This document shows, piece after piece, positions 45,413 through 53,662 of a stretch of 64,000 nt of DNA. A model generated the notes under the pieces. It was given only the letters and a program-made list of their open reading frames with translations, had not been told where the DNA came from and did not search any database. Numbering within the stretch: position 1 is the stretch's first letter; the number at the start of each line of letters is the position of its first letter. Source of the DNA: Betaproteobacteria bacterium (GTDB lineage: Bacteria; Pseudomonadota; Gammaproteobacteria; Burkholderiales; Rhodocyclaceae); NCBI GenBank assembly GCA_016705475.1, contig JADIYD010000014.1:558001-622000 (forward strand). Direction: 5' to 3'. Position numbers and translations under genes: made by a program.

Positions 45413-46879
45413 TTAACCGAGGTCGACCGGAATGAATATTCGCGAATCGCCGCGTTCGATCAGGATGGCGGCTTTTTTGCCGGATTTGGCGATGATGCCG
45501 CGTAGCTGGTCGATTTCGGCGATGGATTGGCCGTTGACCGCAACAATGATGTCGCCCGGGCGGATGCCGGCGCGCTTGGCGGCGCCGCCGGATTGTTCGA
45601 CGAGCAGGCCGCCTTTGACTTCGGCTTGGCGCTGTTCTTCCGGGGTCAGCGGCCTGACGGCGACGCCGAGGCGCCCTTTGTCGGCGGATGGGGCTTCGCT
45701 GGCTGCCACCTTTTCCTCGCCGAAGCTGCCGACCTTGACGTCGATGTTGCGCGTTTCGCCCTTGCGCCAGACTTGCAGGCGGGCTGTCTCGCCAGGCATT
45801 TTGGTGGCAACGGCGGCTGGAAGTTCGCCGGCGGCTTCGATGGTTTTGCCGTCGATGCCGAGAATGACGTCGCCCGGTTCCAGCCCGCCCTTGGCAGCCG
45901 GGCTGCCTTTTTCGACGGAGGAAACAAGCGCGCCGGCCGGCTTGGCCAGGCCAAAGGTGTCGGCCAGCGACTGATTGACTTCCTGGATGCTGACGCCGAG
46001 CTTGCCGCGCTGGACCTTGCCGTTGGCGACAATCTGCTTCTCGACGTTCATCGCCACTTCAATGGGGATGGCGAAGGAAAGGCCCTGGTAGCCGCCGCTG
46101 CGCGAGTAGATCTGTGAGTTGATGCCGATCACTTCGCCGTTCATGTTGAATAGCGGGCCGCCGGAGTTGCCGGGATTGACCGCGACATCGGTCTGGATGA
46201 AGGGAACGTAGCTGCCGTCCGGCAGGTTGCGCGACTTGGCCGAGACGATACCGGCGCTGGCGCTGCTTTCAAAACCGAAGGGCGAGCCGATGGCGAGCAC
46301 CCATTCGCCGACCTGGGTGTGCAGCGAGGTGCCGATCCTGACCGTCGGCAGGTTTTTGGCGTCGAGTTTCAGCACGGCGACGTCGCTGGCCTTGTCGAGA
46401 CCAAGCACCTTGGCCTTGAATTCGCGCTTGTCGTTGAGCTTGACGGTGACTTCCTCGGCGCCTTCGACGACGTGGGCGTTGGTCAGCACCGTGCCGTCGG
46501 CCGTGACGATGAAGCCCGAACCCTGACCCTGCATCGGCTGCCGGCTTTCCGGCATCTGGCCGCGGAAGTGGCGGAAGAACTGGAAGAACGGGTCGTTCGG
46601 GTCCATCTGCTGGAGGTCGGGGGCATTGGCCGCTGTCTTGCGCGTGCCGGTAACGCTGATATTGACCACGGCCGGGGCGTTGCTGGCGACGATGCTGCGC
46701 ATGTCGGGCAGTCCGTTGGGAATGGCGACGCTGACAGCCGGGGCGGCGACAGCAGCGGTCGGTTGGGTGGCGGCATTGGCGCTGGCGAAAGGTGCGTTCT
46801 GAACGAGCGAGTAGGCACCGCCCAAGGTGGCGGCGACTGCGATGGCGGCGACGGTCATCTTCAGTACGTTGCGTTTCAT
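45413..46879 (-). CDS. Periplasmic serine protease, DegP/MucD-like
   Basis: 488 residues. N-terminal signal peptide (MKRNVLKMTVAAIAVAATLG, cleaved near ASANA). Trypsin-like domain with catalytic triad: His in LTNAHVVEG (near 136), Asp in KASDVAVLK (near 166) and Ser in NPGNSGGPLFN (near 240); then two PDZ domains (KLGVSIQEVNQSLAD... and RLGVAVRPLTPEE...). The length and acidic linker fit DegP/DegQ/MucD proteins, which degrade or refold misfolded envelope proteins. The gene is monocistronic with a strong terminator. Its regulation by sigma-E could not be seen. Confidence 0.95.
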   Translation of the reverse strand: MKRNVLKMTVAAIAVAATLGGAYSLVQNAPFASANAATQPTAAVAAPAVSVAIPNGLPDMRSIVASNAPAVVNISVTGTRKTAANAPDLQQMDPNDPFFQFFRHFRGQMPESRQPMQGQGSGFIVTADGTVLTNAHVVEGAEEVTVKLNDKREFKAKVLGLDKASDVAVLKLDAKNLPTVRIGTSLHTQVGEWVLAIGSPFGFESSASAGIVSAKSRNLPDGSYVPFIQTDVAVNPGNSGGPLFNMNGEVIGINSQIYSRSGGYQGLSFAIPIEVAMNVEKQIVANGKVQRGKLGVSIQEVNQSLADTFGLAKPAGALVSSVEKGSPAAKGGLEPGDVILGIDGKTIEAAGELPAAVATKMPGETARLQVWRKGETRNIDVKVGSFGEEKVAASEAPSADKGRLGVAVRPLTPEEQRQAEVKGGLLVEQSGGAAKRAGIRPGDIIVAVNGQSIAEIDQLRGIIAKSGKKAAILIERGDSRIFIPVDLG

Positions 46880-47013
46880 GTTTACCTCTTCTGGAGCGGA
46901 TATGGGGGCTGTTGATCGGCGACAACAGCTAAGACCATAGTTTTGTCCTGTCGGAGCCTATTTCCATTGGTCTTTTTGCGACGATTTGTATCCATTTTTG
47001 ACAGCGGGCCGAA

Positions 47014-47050
47014 TTCCACGGTCAACCGGAAAAAAGGGCCAAATTTGAAA
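47014..47050 (-). repeat. Dispersed ~37-bp repeat, copy 5
   Basis: Reverse copy TTCCACGGTCAACCGGAAAA then AAGGGCCAAATTTGAAA, the best match to the consensus in the window. Lies in the divergent region between the protease and btaA genes. Confidence 0.85.
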
Positions 47051-47159
47051 ACTGCGGCAAACCGTACAGCGTGCGTGAAATGCATTCGACTGCCGTTTGT
47101 CATGGCGTCGTAACACGCAGCACTTAATTTCGGGGAATTCCCAATCGACCGGCGCCGAC

Positions 47160-48401
47160 ATGAACGCACCCGCACCGCAGAACCTGGCCGTACCCGCTCT
47201 CAACCTGACCCTCAAGGACCGCATCGACCAGAAGATTTTCGATGCGCTCTATTCGCGCTCGCTGGTCTACAACACCTGCTGGGAAGACCCGGCGGTCGAC
47301 CGCCAGGCCCTGCACCTCGGGCCGCAGGACACGGTGATGGTCATCACCAGCGCCGGTTGCAACGCGCTCGATTACGCCCTGCAGGGGCCGGCCAAGGTTT
47401 ATGCGATTGACGCCAACCCGCGCCAGAACGCGCTGCTCGAACTCAAGATGGCGGGTATCCGCAAGCTCGGCTTCGACGATTTCTTTGCCATTTTCGGCAG
47501 CGGCTTTCACCCGAATATCAAGAATATCTACCGCCACCAGTTGCGGGCTGAGTTGTCGGATTTCGCCAGAACCTACTGGGATCGCCGTTTCAACTGGTTC
47601 TGCAGCCGTCATGGCAGCTTCTATTTTCATGGCCTGGCCGGCTTTGTGGCGCGCGGTTTCCGCACCTATTTCCGCATGCGGCCGGCGCTGGCCCAGCGCG
47701 TCACCGAACTGTTCGCCTCGACCAATCTGGAAGAACAACGCCAGATTTACGACGAAAAGATTGCCAGCGAATTGTGGACGCCGGTCATCAACTGGGTGCT
47801 CAACCGCCAATTGACCATGAGCCTGCTCGGCGTGCCGCATCCGCAGCGCCGGCTGGTCCAGGGCCAGCACCCGGGCGGCGTTTCGGGCTTCATCCGCGAT
47901 GCCATCGAATACGTTTTCCGCAACCTCCCGGTGGGTGAAAACTATTTCTGGCGCGTCTATCTGACCGGCAGCTACACCCGCGACTGCTGCCCGTCCTATC
48001 TGAAGGAAGAAAACTTCAACGCGCTCAAGGGCGGCCTCGTTGATTGCATCGAGCCGCACACCTGTACCGTCACCGAATTCCTGCAGGCCGGCGACGAGCC
48101 GATCACGCGCTTCGTGCTGCTCGACCACATGGACTGGATGAGCTGCTACTACCCGGCGGCGCTGATCGAGGAATGGAACGCCATCTTCGAGCGGGCGGCG
48201 CCCGAAGCACGCCTGCTGCTGCGCAGCGCCCACGCCAACCCGCCGTTTCTCGACTGGGTGACGGCCGGCCCGCAGCACAAGCCGCTCAAGGAAATGCTCA
48301 ACTACGAGACGGAACTCGCCGCCCGCCTGCAGGGCGACGACCGTGTGCACACCTACGCCGGGTTCGTCGTTGCCCAGCTGGCGGAAAATGGTCGCGGCTG
48401 A
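47160..48401 (+). CDS. btaA: BtaA, SAM:diacylglycerol 3-amino-3-carboxypropyltransferase (DUF3419)
   Basis: 413 residues from ATG 47160 (MNAPAPQNLAVPALNLTLKD), a start consistent with the family length (R. sphaeroides BtaA is about 415). Motifs: QKIFDALYSRSLVYNTCWEDPAVDR at the N-terminus, then VMVITSAGCNALDYALQGPAKVYAIDANPRQNALLELK (SAM site), NWFCSRHGSFYFHGLAG and LLDHMDWMSCYYPAALIEEW. Transfers the aminocarboxypropyl group of SAM to diacylglycerol, the first step of DGTS betaine-lipid synthesis. The downstream btaB overlaps by 14 bases. Confidence 0.93.
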   Translation: MNAPAPQNLAVPALNLTLKDRIDQKIFDALYSRSLVYNTCWEDPAVDRQALHLGPQDTVMVITSAGCNALDYALQGPAKVYAIDANPRQNALLELKMAGIRKLGFDDFFAIFGSGFHPNIKNIYRHQLRAELSDFARTYWDRRFNWFCSRHGSFYFHGLAGFVARGFRTYFRMRPALAQRVTELFASTNLEEQRQIYDEKIASELWTPVINWVLNRQLTMSLLGVPHPQRRLVQGQHPGGVSGFIRDAIEYVFRNLPVGENYFWRVYLTGSYTRDCCPSYLKEENFNALKGGLVDCIEPHTCTVTEFLQAGDEPITRFVLLDHMDWMSCYYPAALIEEWNAIFERAAPEARLLLRSAHANPPFLDWVTAGPQHKPLKEMLNYETELAARLQGDDRVHTYAGFVVAQLAENGRG

Positions 48402-49155
48402 TCTGGCGGCCGACGCCCGCATCCTCTGGCGCCTGCTGCGCGGCCAGCCAAATTCGGGCAGCCACGCCGAACGCCTGCAGGCTTTCTATGCGCCGCAGGC
48501 CGAGCGCTACGATGCCTTTCGTGAACGCCTGCTGCACGGCCGGCAGGAGCTGATCCAGCGGCTGGGCCTGCAGCCCGGCGCCCGGGTCGTCGAACTCGGC
48601 TGTGGCACCGGCAGCAGCCTGCTGCGGATCGGCGCCCGGGCTGGCCAGTTCGCCAGTTTCGACATGGTCGATCTTTGTCCAGCCTTGCTCGACGTGGCGC
48701 GGCAACGGGCGGCCGGTAATGAGCGGATCAGGATCATCGAAGCCGACGCGACGACCTGGCAGCCCAATCAACCGGTCGATTTCGTTTTCATGTCGTATGC
48801 GCTGACGATGATTCCCGACTGGTCGCGGGTGATCACCAATGCCCAGGCCATGCTGGCGCCGGGCGGGCGCATCGGCGTTGTCGATTTTCATCTGCCGGCC
48901 GCCGGCAGTCGATTGAGCAACGCCTTCTGGCGCAAATGGTTCGGCCATGACGGCGTGCATTTGTCGGGCGAACATCTGGCGATGCTCAGGCGTTTGTTCG
49001 TCGAGCAGTTTTCGGCTGAGTTGCGGGCGCCGGTTCCCTACCTGCCGGGCGTTCAGGCGCCGTATTACCTGTTTGTCGGGGAGCAGGGCGATCTGGCGGG
49101 TGAGGTGAGTCCGCTTTCGGCGGCTTTGCCGGAATGGTTGAAGAAGGCGGGCTGA
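48388..49155 (+). CDS. btaB: BtaB, SAM-dependent N-methyltransferase for DGTS
   Basis: 255 residues from ATG 48388, overlapping btaA by 14 bases. SAM-binding motif VVELGCGTGSSLLRIGARAG near 75, then FDMVDLCPALLDVARQR, EADATTWQPNQPVDFVFMSYALTMIPDW (motif II region) and GGRIGVVDFHLPA. Begins LAADARILWRLLRGQPNSGSHAERLQAFYAPQAERYD, the typical N-terminus of BtaB. It trimethylates the homoserine head group formed by BtaA to give DGTS. Together the two genes are a complete bacterial betaine-lipid pathway, usually induced by phosphate limitation. Confidence 0.92.
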   Translation: MVAADLAADARILWRLLRGQPNSGSHAERLQAFYAPQAERYDAFRERLLHGRQELIQRLGLQPGARVVELGCGTGSSLLRIGARAGQFASFDMVDLCPALLDVARQRAAGNERIRIIEADATTWQPNQPVDFVFMSYALTMIPDWSRVITNAQAMLAPGGRIGVVDFHLPAAGSRLSNAFWRKWFGHDGVHLSGEHLAMLRRLFVEQFSAELRAPVPYLPGVQAPYYLFVGEQGDLAGEVSPLSAALPEWLKKAG

Positions 49156-49163
49156 TGCCGACC

Positions 49164-49186
49164 GTCGGCGTATTTCCTACGCCGAT
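49164..49186. terminator. Hairpin between convergent btaB and cupin genes
   Basis: TCGGCGTA TTTCC TACGCCGA, an 8-bp stem with a 5-base loop, reaching into the last codons of the cupin gene. No T-run; likely a shared bidirectional stop. Confidence 0.5.
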
Positions 49187-49545
49187 GCTTCCAGCAAAAC
49201 CGTATCCTCGTGCGAGTAAGCCGGCGCACAGCTGCACAGGATGACCAGCGCCGTTTCGCCCGTATTCGCCACGCAATGCGCCGTACCGGGCGAGATCAGC
49301 ACGCTATCGCCGGGGCCGATCGGGAATTTTTCGGCGCCCAGCGTCATGACCCCCGTGCCGCGGGTGACGTGGTAAATCTCTTCGGTGACGTCATGCCGGT
49401 GCAGCAAGGTCGTGCAACCGGCCGGCACCAGCGCTTCGGCCAGACTCTGGTTTCTGGCGCCATGGTGGGCCGGATGCAGCAGTTCGCGGATTTCCGAGCC
49501 GTCCTTGGTGATGTAGGGGCTGATCGCATCGCGCGAGGTTTTCAT
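49177..49545 (-). CDS. Cupin-domain protein
   Basis: 122 residues from ATG 49543-49545 (MKTSRDAISPYITKDGSEIR). Cupin motif 1 (LVPAGCTTLLHRHDVTEEIYHVTRGTG: metal ligands H-x-H ... E) and motif 2 (GPGDSVLISPGTAHCVANTG, the His ligand). A single-domain cupin. Located 1 base downstream of the creA stop on the same strand. The enzymatic role, if any, is not predictable. Confidence 0.88.
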   Translation of the reverse strand: MKTSRDAISPYITKDGSEIRELLHPAHHGARNQSLAEALVPAGCTTLLHRHDVTEEIYHVTRGTGVMTLGAEKFPIGPGDSVLISPGTAHCVANTGETALVILCSCAPAYSHEDTVLLEASA

Positions 49546-49546
49546 C

Positions 49547-49999
49547 TTATTTGCCCCAGGGCTGGATCGGCACGGTCGAGATTGAGTTGGCCGGGGCACC
49601 TTCGATGATCTTGCGGCTGATCGCCATGTACACCAGCACGTTGCGCTTCTGGTCGACGAAGCGATGGACGTTGGTTTCCTTGAAGAATATCGAGGTGTCG
49701 TCGCTGAACACGACTTCACTTTCCGGCAGCTTGGCCGGCAACGTGATCGGGCCGATCTGGCGGCAGGCGATGGAGAACTGCGACGGATCTTCGGCCAGGC
49801 CGAAGCTGCCCTTGACGCCGCCGGTGCGCGCCTGGCTCACGTGGCAGGTAACGCCAGGAATCTTCGGGTCGTCGTAGGCATAGGCGCAAACGCGGTGATT
49901 GGCGCCGATCAGTTTCCAGGTGGTCGTTGCGCAGCCCACTTCTTCGGCGGCAGCAGGCAGGGAGAGGGCGGCAAGTACAAGGGCGGCGGCGATTTTCAT
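49547..49999 (-). CDS. creA: CreA family periplasmic protein
   Basis: 150 residues with an N-terminal signal peptide (MKIAAALVLAALSLPAAAEE). Conserved CreA motifs: DDPKIPGVTCHVSQARTGGV, FGLAEDPSQFSIACRQIGPI and SLKNI-like FKETNVHRFVDQKRNVLVYMA. CreA is a ~150-residue periplasmic protein of unknown function. Sits between the nuclease and cupin genes on the minus strand. Confidence 0.93.
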   Translation of the reverse strand: MKIAAALVLAALSLPAAAEEVGCATTTWKLIGANHRVCAYAYDDPKIPGVTCHVSQARTGGVKGSFGLAEDPSQFSIACRQIGPITLPAKLPESEVVFSDDTSIFFKETNVHRFVDQKRNVLVYMAISRKIIEGAPANSISTVPIQPWGK

Positions 50000-50010
50000 G
50001 ATGGTTCCGT

Positions 50011-51387
50011 TCAGGATGGTCGGGTCGATGATAACGGAATCATCTTGCCGACGTATTTCGTCAGGATTTTGTAGATGTCGCGGTCGAAGGCCGGGCGCGG
50101 GCTGTCGAGCAGGGCGTGCAGTTCTTCGTCCGAGGCGGCGGTGCCGAGATAGCGCCAGCCTTCAATGAGGTGGATTTCGTCACCCTCGCGGACCAGCCCG
50201 GGGCCGGCGAAGGGCCAGGCGACGAGCTTGAGGCCGACGAGCGCCGAGATCAGGCGAACCGTGTGCTTGGCGTAGGGTTCGGCGCCAACGCAGGCGCCCT
50301 TGCAACGCCGGAGCTGGTGGCCGAAACAGGGCTTGCCGGGTTTGACTTTTTCCAGCCCGAGCAGCGCGTCGCACAGATTGTGCGATTCGGCCAGCGCATG
50401 CAGCACCTTGTTGGCTTCCTTGGTGGTTTTGAACAGGCCATAGCAGGCGCTCGTCAGGCCGGTCTCAATGTCGGCCAGCGCCATGAGTTGCGGCCGCAGC
50501 CAGCCTTCGCCTTCGTCGACCAGCGTCCATGTGCAGGCTTCGTCATTCTTGCGTAACTGCCGGTTGTGCGACGGCTGCAAAGCCTTGACTAGCGCCGACT
50601 CCTTGAGCAGGGCACCGATTTCACCGGCTGTTTCAATCCAGTCGATGCGCTTGACCTGCTGCGCCAGTTCCATTTCCTTGGCGGCGCTGTGGTCGCCGGC
50701 GAAATGCGAAAGGACGCGCTGGCGAATGTCCTTGGCCTTGCCGACGTAGAGCGGCAGGTTGTTTTCGCCGTAGAACAGATAGACGCCGGGGCCTTCCGGC
50801 AAATCATCCACAAAGCTGGCGTCGAGATGGGGCGGCAGGCTGGGGTGGGCGTTTTGGGCCTTCAGCGCAGCATCGATATCGTCAATGCTGCGGTCGACGT
50901 GAATTTTTTGCCAAAACTGGTGGATGAGCTGTGCATCGGCCAACGCCCGATGGCGGGCTTCTGCCTGCAGGTCGTGGCGCTCGATCAGGCTGTCGAGATT
51001 GTGCCGCTTGTGCTCGGGAAAGAGGGTGCGCGACAGCTTGACGGTGCATAGCACCGAAGCGCGGAAAGTGATGCCGAGGCGCTTGAATTCGTTTTTGAGG
51101 AAGCCGTAGTCGAAGCGCGCGTTGTGCGCGATAAACAGCCGGCCTTCCAGGCGCTTGAGGGTTTCGGCCGCCACCGCGTCGAACGGCGGCGCATCCTCCA
51201 CCATGTCGTTGCTGATGCCGGTCAATTGCTCGATGAAGGGCGGAATCCGCATGCCGGGGTTGACCAGTTGCTGCCATTCGCGAACGCTGCCGTCGGCATC
51301 GACTTCGACGATGCCGATTTCGGTGATGCGGTCATGGGTGGCGGTGGCGCCGGTGGTTTCGAGGTCAACGAAGGCGAGGGGACGCAT
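50011..51387 (-). CDS. DnaQ-like exonuclease fused to GIY-YIG nuclease domain
   Basis: 458 residues from ATG 51385-51387 (MRPLAFVDLETTGATATHDR). DEDDh exonuclease, residues 1-170: FVDLETTG, HNARFDYGFLKNEF and HRALADAQL (HxAxxD). A UvrC/Cho-type GIY-YIG domain follows from about residue 205 (GPGVYLFYGENNLPLYVGKA and KDIRQRVLSHFAGD), then a C-terminal region with Cys residues (PCFGHQLRRCKGACVGAEP). The fusion resembles the epsilon-subunit/UvrC-like proteins in proteobacteria and actinobacteria, related to Cho, a repair endonuclease making the 3' incision in nucleotide excision repair. Confidence 0.92.
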   Translation of the reverse strand: MRPLAFVDLETTGATATHDRITEIGIVEVDADGSVREWQQLVNPGMRIPPFIEQLTGISNDMVEDAPPFDAVAAETLKRLEGRLFIAHNARFDYGFLKNEFKRLGITFRASVLCTVKLSRTLFPEHKRHNLDSLIERHDLQAEARHRALADAQLIHQFWQKIHVDRSIDDIDAALKAQNAHPSLPPHLDASFVDDLPEGPGVYLFYGENNLPLYVGKAKDIRQRVLSHFAGDHSAAKEMELAQQVKRIDWIETAGEIGALLKESALVKALQPSHNRQLRKNDEACTWTLVDEGEGWLRPQLMALADIETGLTSACYGLFKTTKEANKVLHALAESHNLCDALLGLEKVKPGKPCFGHQLRRCKGACVGAEPYAKHTVRLISALVGLKLVAWPFAGPGLVREGDEIHLIEGWRYLGTAASDEELHALLDSPRPAFDRDIYKILTKYVGKMIPLSSTRPS

Positions 51388-51620
51388 GGCGGAGCGAACG
51401 GAAGCAGGGGCGCAGATGATAGCGTTTTCTCGCCGTGTCGGTCCTATCGGCGGTGAGCGTGAATGAGACAAGCTGCCTCGGGCTTCAGGGTTCGCTACGG
51501 CGATTAGGCGCTATGGCAATTGATGGCATTGCTTTTGCGTCAATCATGAATTTATCGCTGCAATGGATGCTCCCTGTTGCCAATCCGCCAATTTTGAACT
51601 GCTTCCGCCATCGCCCCATC

Positions 51621-51956
51621 ATGAGAAAACCCACCCTCTATCAAAGCATCAAAGCCAAGCGTCGCACGCAGGCCATGGTTATCGGCGTCACCTGGTACAC
51701 ACTGGAGACTTGGGCGCAGGTGAAGGCCACGGCCGTTGATCCCGAGTGCTTCGAGGAATCGTTCGAGAAGTGGAAGGCGATGGCGGTCGCTGCGCGCCGC
51801 AATTTCCAGCGCTCCGGCGTGATGGCGCTTGAATACCAGATCGTTCCCGAGGAGTTCTTCGCCTGGTGCGCAAAGAACGGCCAGGAAAATAATTCGACGG
51901 CGCGTGGTGAATACGTCTCGGAGCGACTGAGCGCGGTGCATAACGGCGAGGCCTGA
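51621..51956 (+). CDS. Conserved hypothetical protein (111 aa)
   Basis: 111 residues from ATG 51621 (MRKPTLYQSIKAKRRTQAMV). Basic N-terminus, then a helical core VIGVTWYTLETWAQVKATAV and EYQIVPEEFFAWCAKNGQEN. No signal peptide or membrane helix. Family not recognised, though it reads as a real protein with conventional codon use. It is followed by a dispersed repeat. Confidence 0.6.
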   Translation: MRKPTLYQSIKAKRRTQAMVIGVTWYTLETWAQVKATAVDPECFEESFEKWKAMAVAARRNFQRSGVMALEYQIVPEEFFAWCAKNGQENNSTARGEYVSERLSAVHNGEA

Positions 51957-51988
51957 AGTGTTTTTCGAGACTTGCCGTGCGCCGGGCA

Positions 51989-52025
51989 TTTCAAAATTGG
52001 CCCATTTTTCCGGTTGACCGTGGAA
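51989..52025 (+). repeat. Dispersed ~37-bp repeat, copy 6
   Basis: Forward copy TTTCAAAATTGGCCCAT then TTTTCCGGTTGACCGTGGAA, between the 111-aa protein gene and the rhodanese gene. Confidence 0.85.
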
Positions 52026-52154
52026 TTGTCGCGAAGCCGACAAGCGATGGTGGCGGATTGCCATCGCCGGGCATGATTCCACGGTTTTCCGTGTGTTTCG
52101 AGGGTGGCATCGCTTTTGCGTCGGGAAGATCATTGTCTTTTCCCGTCTCCAAAC

Positions 52155-52493
52155 ATGAACACCGCTGAGAAAACGTCATTTCGCTGCATTTCTGCCAGTG
52201 AAGCCATTTCGCTGATGCGCGGTGAGCCGCCGGCCATCATTTTCGATGTGCGCGACATGGCCAGTTACCAGAAGGCGCATGTCGAGGGGGCCGCCCATTT
52301 GTCCGAAGATCGCCTGCTGGCCTGGATGAAGCGCCTGCCGAAGGATGCGCCGGTGCTCATCTATTGCTACCACGGCAACGCCAGCAAGGTCTTCGCGCAG
52401 ATGTTTGTCGATTTCCGCTATTCGAACGTGTTCAGCGTCGATGGCGGCTATGAGCCGCTGGCTGCCGCCTTGGGCGCTTCGCTTGCGGCATGA
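52155..52493 (+). CDS. Rhodanese-like sulfurtransferase (GlpE-like)
   Basis: 112 residues from ATG 52155. Rhodanese motifs: IIFDVRDMASYQKAHVEGA near 28-46 and the active-site loop LIYCYHGNASKVFAQ with the catalytic Cys near 70, closest in form to GlpE (CYHGNSS). Transfers sulfane sulfur from thiosulfate to an acceptor. Overlaps the next gene by 4 bases (stop TGA, start ATG). Confidence 0.9.
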   Translation: MNTAEKTSFRCISASEAISLMRGEPPAIIFDVRDMASYQKAHVEGAAHLSEDRLLAWMKRLPKDAPVLIYCYHGNASKVFAQMFVDFRYSNVFSVDGGYEPLAAALGASLAA

Positions 52494-52858
52494 TGACAGC
52501 GCAGGTCGCCATCTGGGTGCAGGCGCATCCGCTGTCGCCGAGCGATGTCGATTGCGCCACCACGGTCATGCTCAAGATCCTCGACGGCAAATGCAAGATG
52601 GGGAGCGTCGACAAAGTCGTCATGGAAGCTCTCTACGACGCGCTCAAGGACAGGCCCGGGCTGCGTTTCGGTGACGAATTCCACGCCTTGATCGCCGAGG
52701 CCAGACGCGAGTCGAGCGAGGCGCTCAGGAGTTTCATTTACGAAAAACGCGTGCTGGCCGAAACAGAACTCTCCCGCCCGGTGATGAAGGCCTTCAAGGC
52801 CATGATTCGGGAGGAAGGGCTGTTTGCCGGCATGGCCAGCGAGGAAGAGTCCGAATGA
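52490..52858 (+). CDS. Hypothetical protein in rhodanese-GST operon
   Basis: 122 residues: MMTAQVAIWVQAHPLSPSDV, DCATTVMLKILDGKCKMGSV, ALYDALKDRPGLRFGDE and a charged helical C-terminus ending ASEEESE. Overlaps both neighbours by 4 bases, so it is co-translated with the rhodanese and glutathione S-transferase genes. No family recognised. Confidence 0.6.
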   Translation: MMTAQVAIWVQAHPLSPSDVDCATTVMLKILDGKCKMGSVDKVVMEALYDALKDRPGLRFGDEFHALIAEARRESSEALRSFIYEKRVLAETELSRPVMKAFKAMIREEGLFAGMASEEESE

Positions 52859-53487
52859 CCATGAAGTTCTACATGACGCCGGGTTCGTGCTCGACCGGCA
52901 TCCACATCCTGCTCGAAGAATGCGGGCTGGTCTTCGAGGCTTACGTCGTCAATCTGCTGGCCGGCGACCAGTACAAAAAGGAATACGCGGCGATCAACCC
53001 CAAGGGCAGCATTCCGGCGCTGCTCCTGGATGACGGCACGGCGCTCACCGAGTTTTCGGCCATCGCCTGGTGGCTGGGGCGTAGCTACCCGAAGCGCAAG
53101 CTGCTACCGGAGAGCCTGAAGGACGAGGTGCAGGTGCTCAGCGTCATGAACTACGCCGTGCATACGCTGCACACGCAAGGCTTCGCCCGAATTTTCACCA
53201 CCGAGCGCTTTGCGCCGAGTAGTTCCGACCACGAATCGGTCAAGGCGCAGGGCCGGCAGATCATCGACAAGGCTTTTGCCATCGTCAATCGCGAACTGGC
53301 CGGGCGGCAATATGTTGTCGATCATTTCACGATTGCCGATGCTGCGCTGTTCTATGTGGAGTTCTGGGCTGACCGGATCGGCATTCCGCTGCCGGAAAAC
53401 TGCGAGGCGCACTATCGGCGCATGCTGACCCGGCCGACAGTGCGCCAGGTGCTGGCGGAAGAGGGCTACGCATCAGTGCTGCGCTGA
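52855..53487 (+). CDS. Glutathione S-transferase family protein
   Basis: 210 residues. Thioredoxin-fold N-terminal domain (MKFYMTPGSCSTGIHILLEECGLVFEAYVV) with the glutathione-site motif NPKGSIPALLLDDGTALTEFSAI near 45-70, then a helical C-terminal domain (VVDHFTIADAALFYVEFWAD). Beta/theta-like GST class from sequence style; Cys/Ser residue at SCSTG could be the catalytic site. Last gene of the operon. Confidence 0.9.
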   Translation: MTMKFYMTPGSCSTGIHILLEECGLVFEAYVVNLLAGDQYKKEYAAINPKGSIPALLLDDGTALTEFSAIAWWLGRSYPKRKLLPESLKDEVQVLSVMNYAVHTLHTQGFARIFTTERFAPSSSDHESVKAQGRQIIDKAFAIVNRELAGRQYVVDHFTIADAALFYVEFWADRIGIPLPENCEAHYRRMLTRPTVRQVLAEEGYASVLR

Positions 53488-53593
53488 AGTGATTGCGCCG
53501 TACCGATATTGAACTGAACAGTGCTGATAGGCCTGCCTGATCATTCGCGCTGGCTTTGGCGTAATGGCCGCAGATAACTCATGAGTGAAGCTA

Positions 53594-53621
53594 TTGAATA
53601 ATTCATAATTACCGCTATAGT
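53594..53621 (+). promoter_or_regulatory. Candidate sigma-70 promoter for phaB
   Basis: TTGAAT (53594-53599), 16-base spacer, TATAGT (53616-53621), followed 42 bases later by the phaB start codon with GCGGAGGAGAG. The decamer AATTCATAAT occurs twice, at 53600-53609 and 53632-53641, spaced 32 bases apart, as expected for a regulator dimer site. Confidence 0.55.
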
Positions 53622-53662
53622 GATACCCCGTAATTCATAATCACAGCGGAGGAGAGACCTCA

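Noticed and set aside
45413..45440. GTTTAACCGAGGTCGACCGG at the protease stop as a repeat copy
   Set aside because: Shares only the GGTCGACC core; not enough of the consensus.
47124..48422. Long minus-strand ORF opposite btaA
   Set aside because: Shadow of the well-conserved btaA frame.
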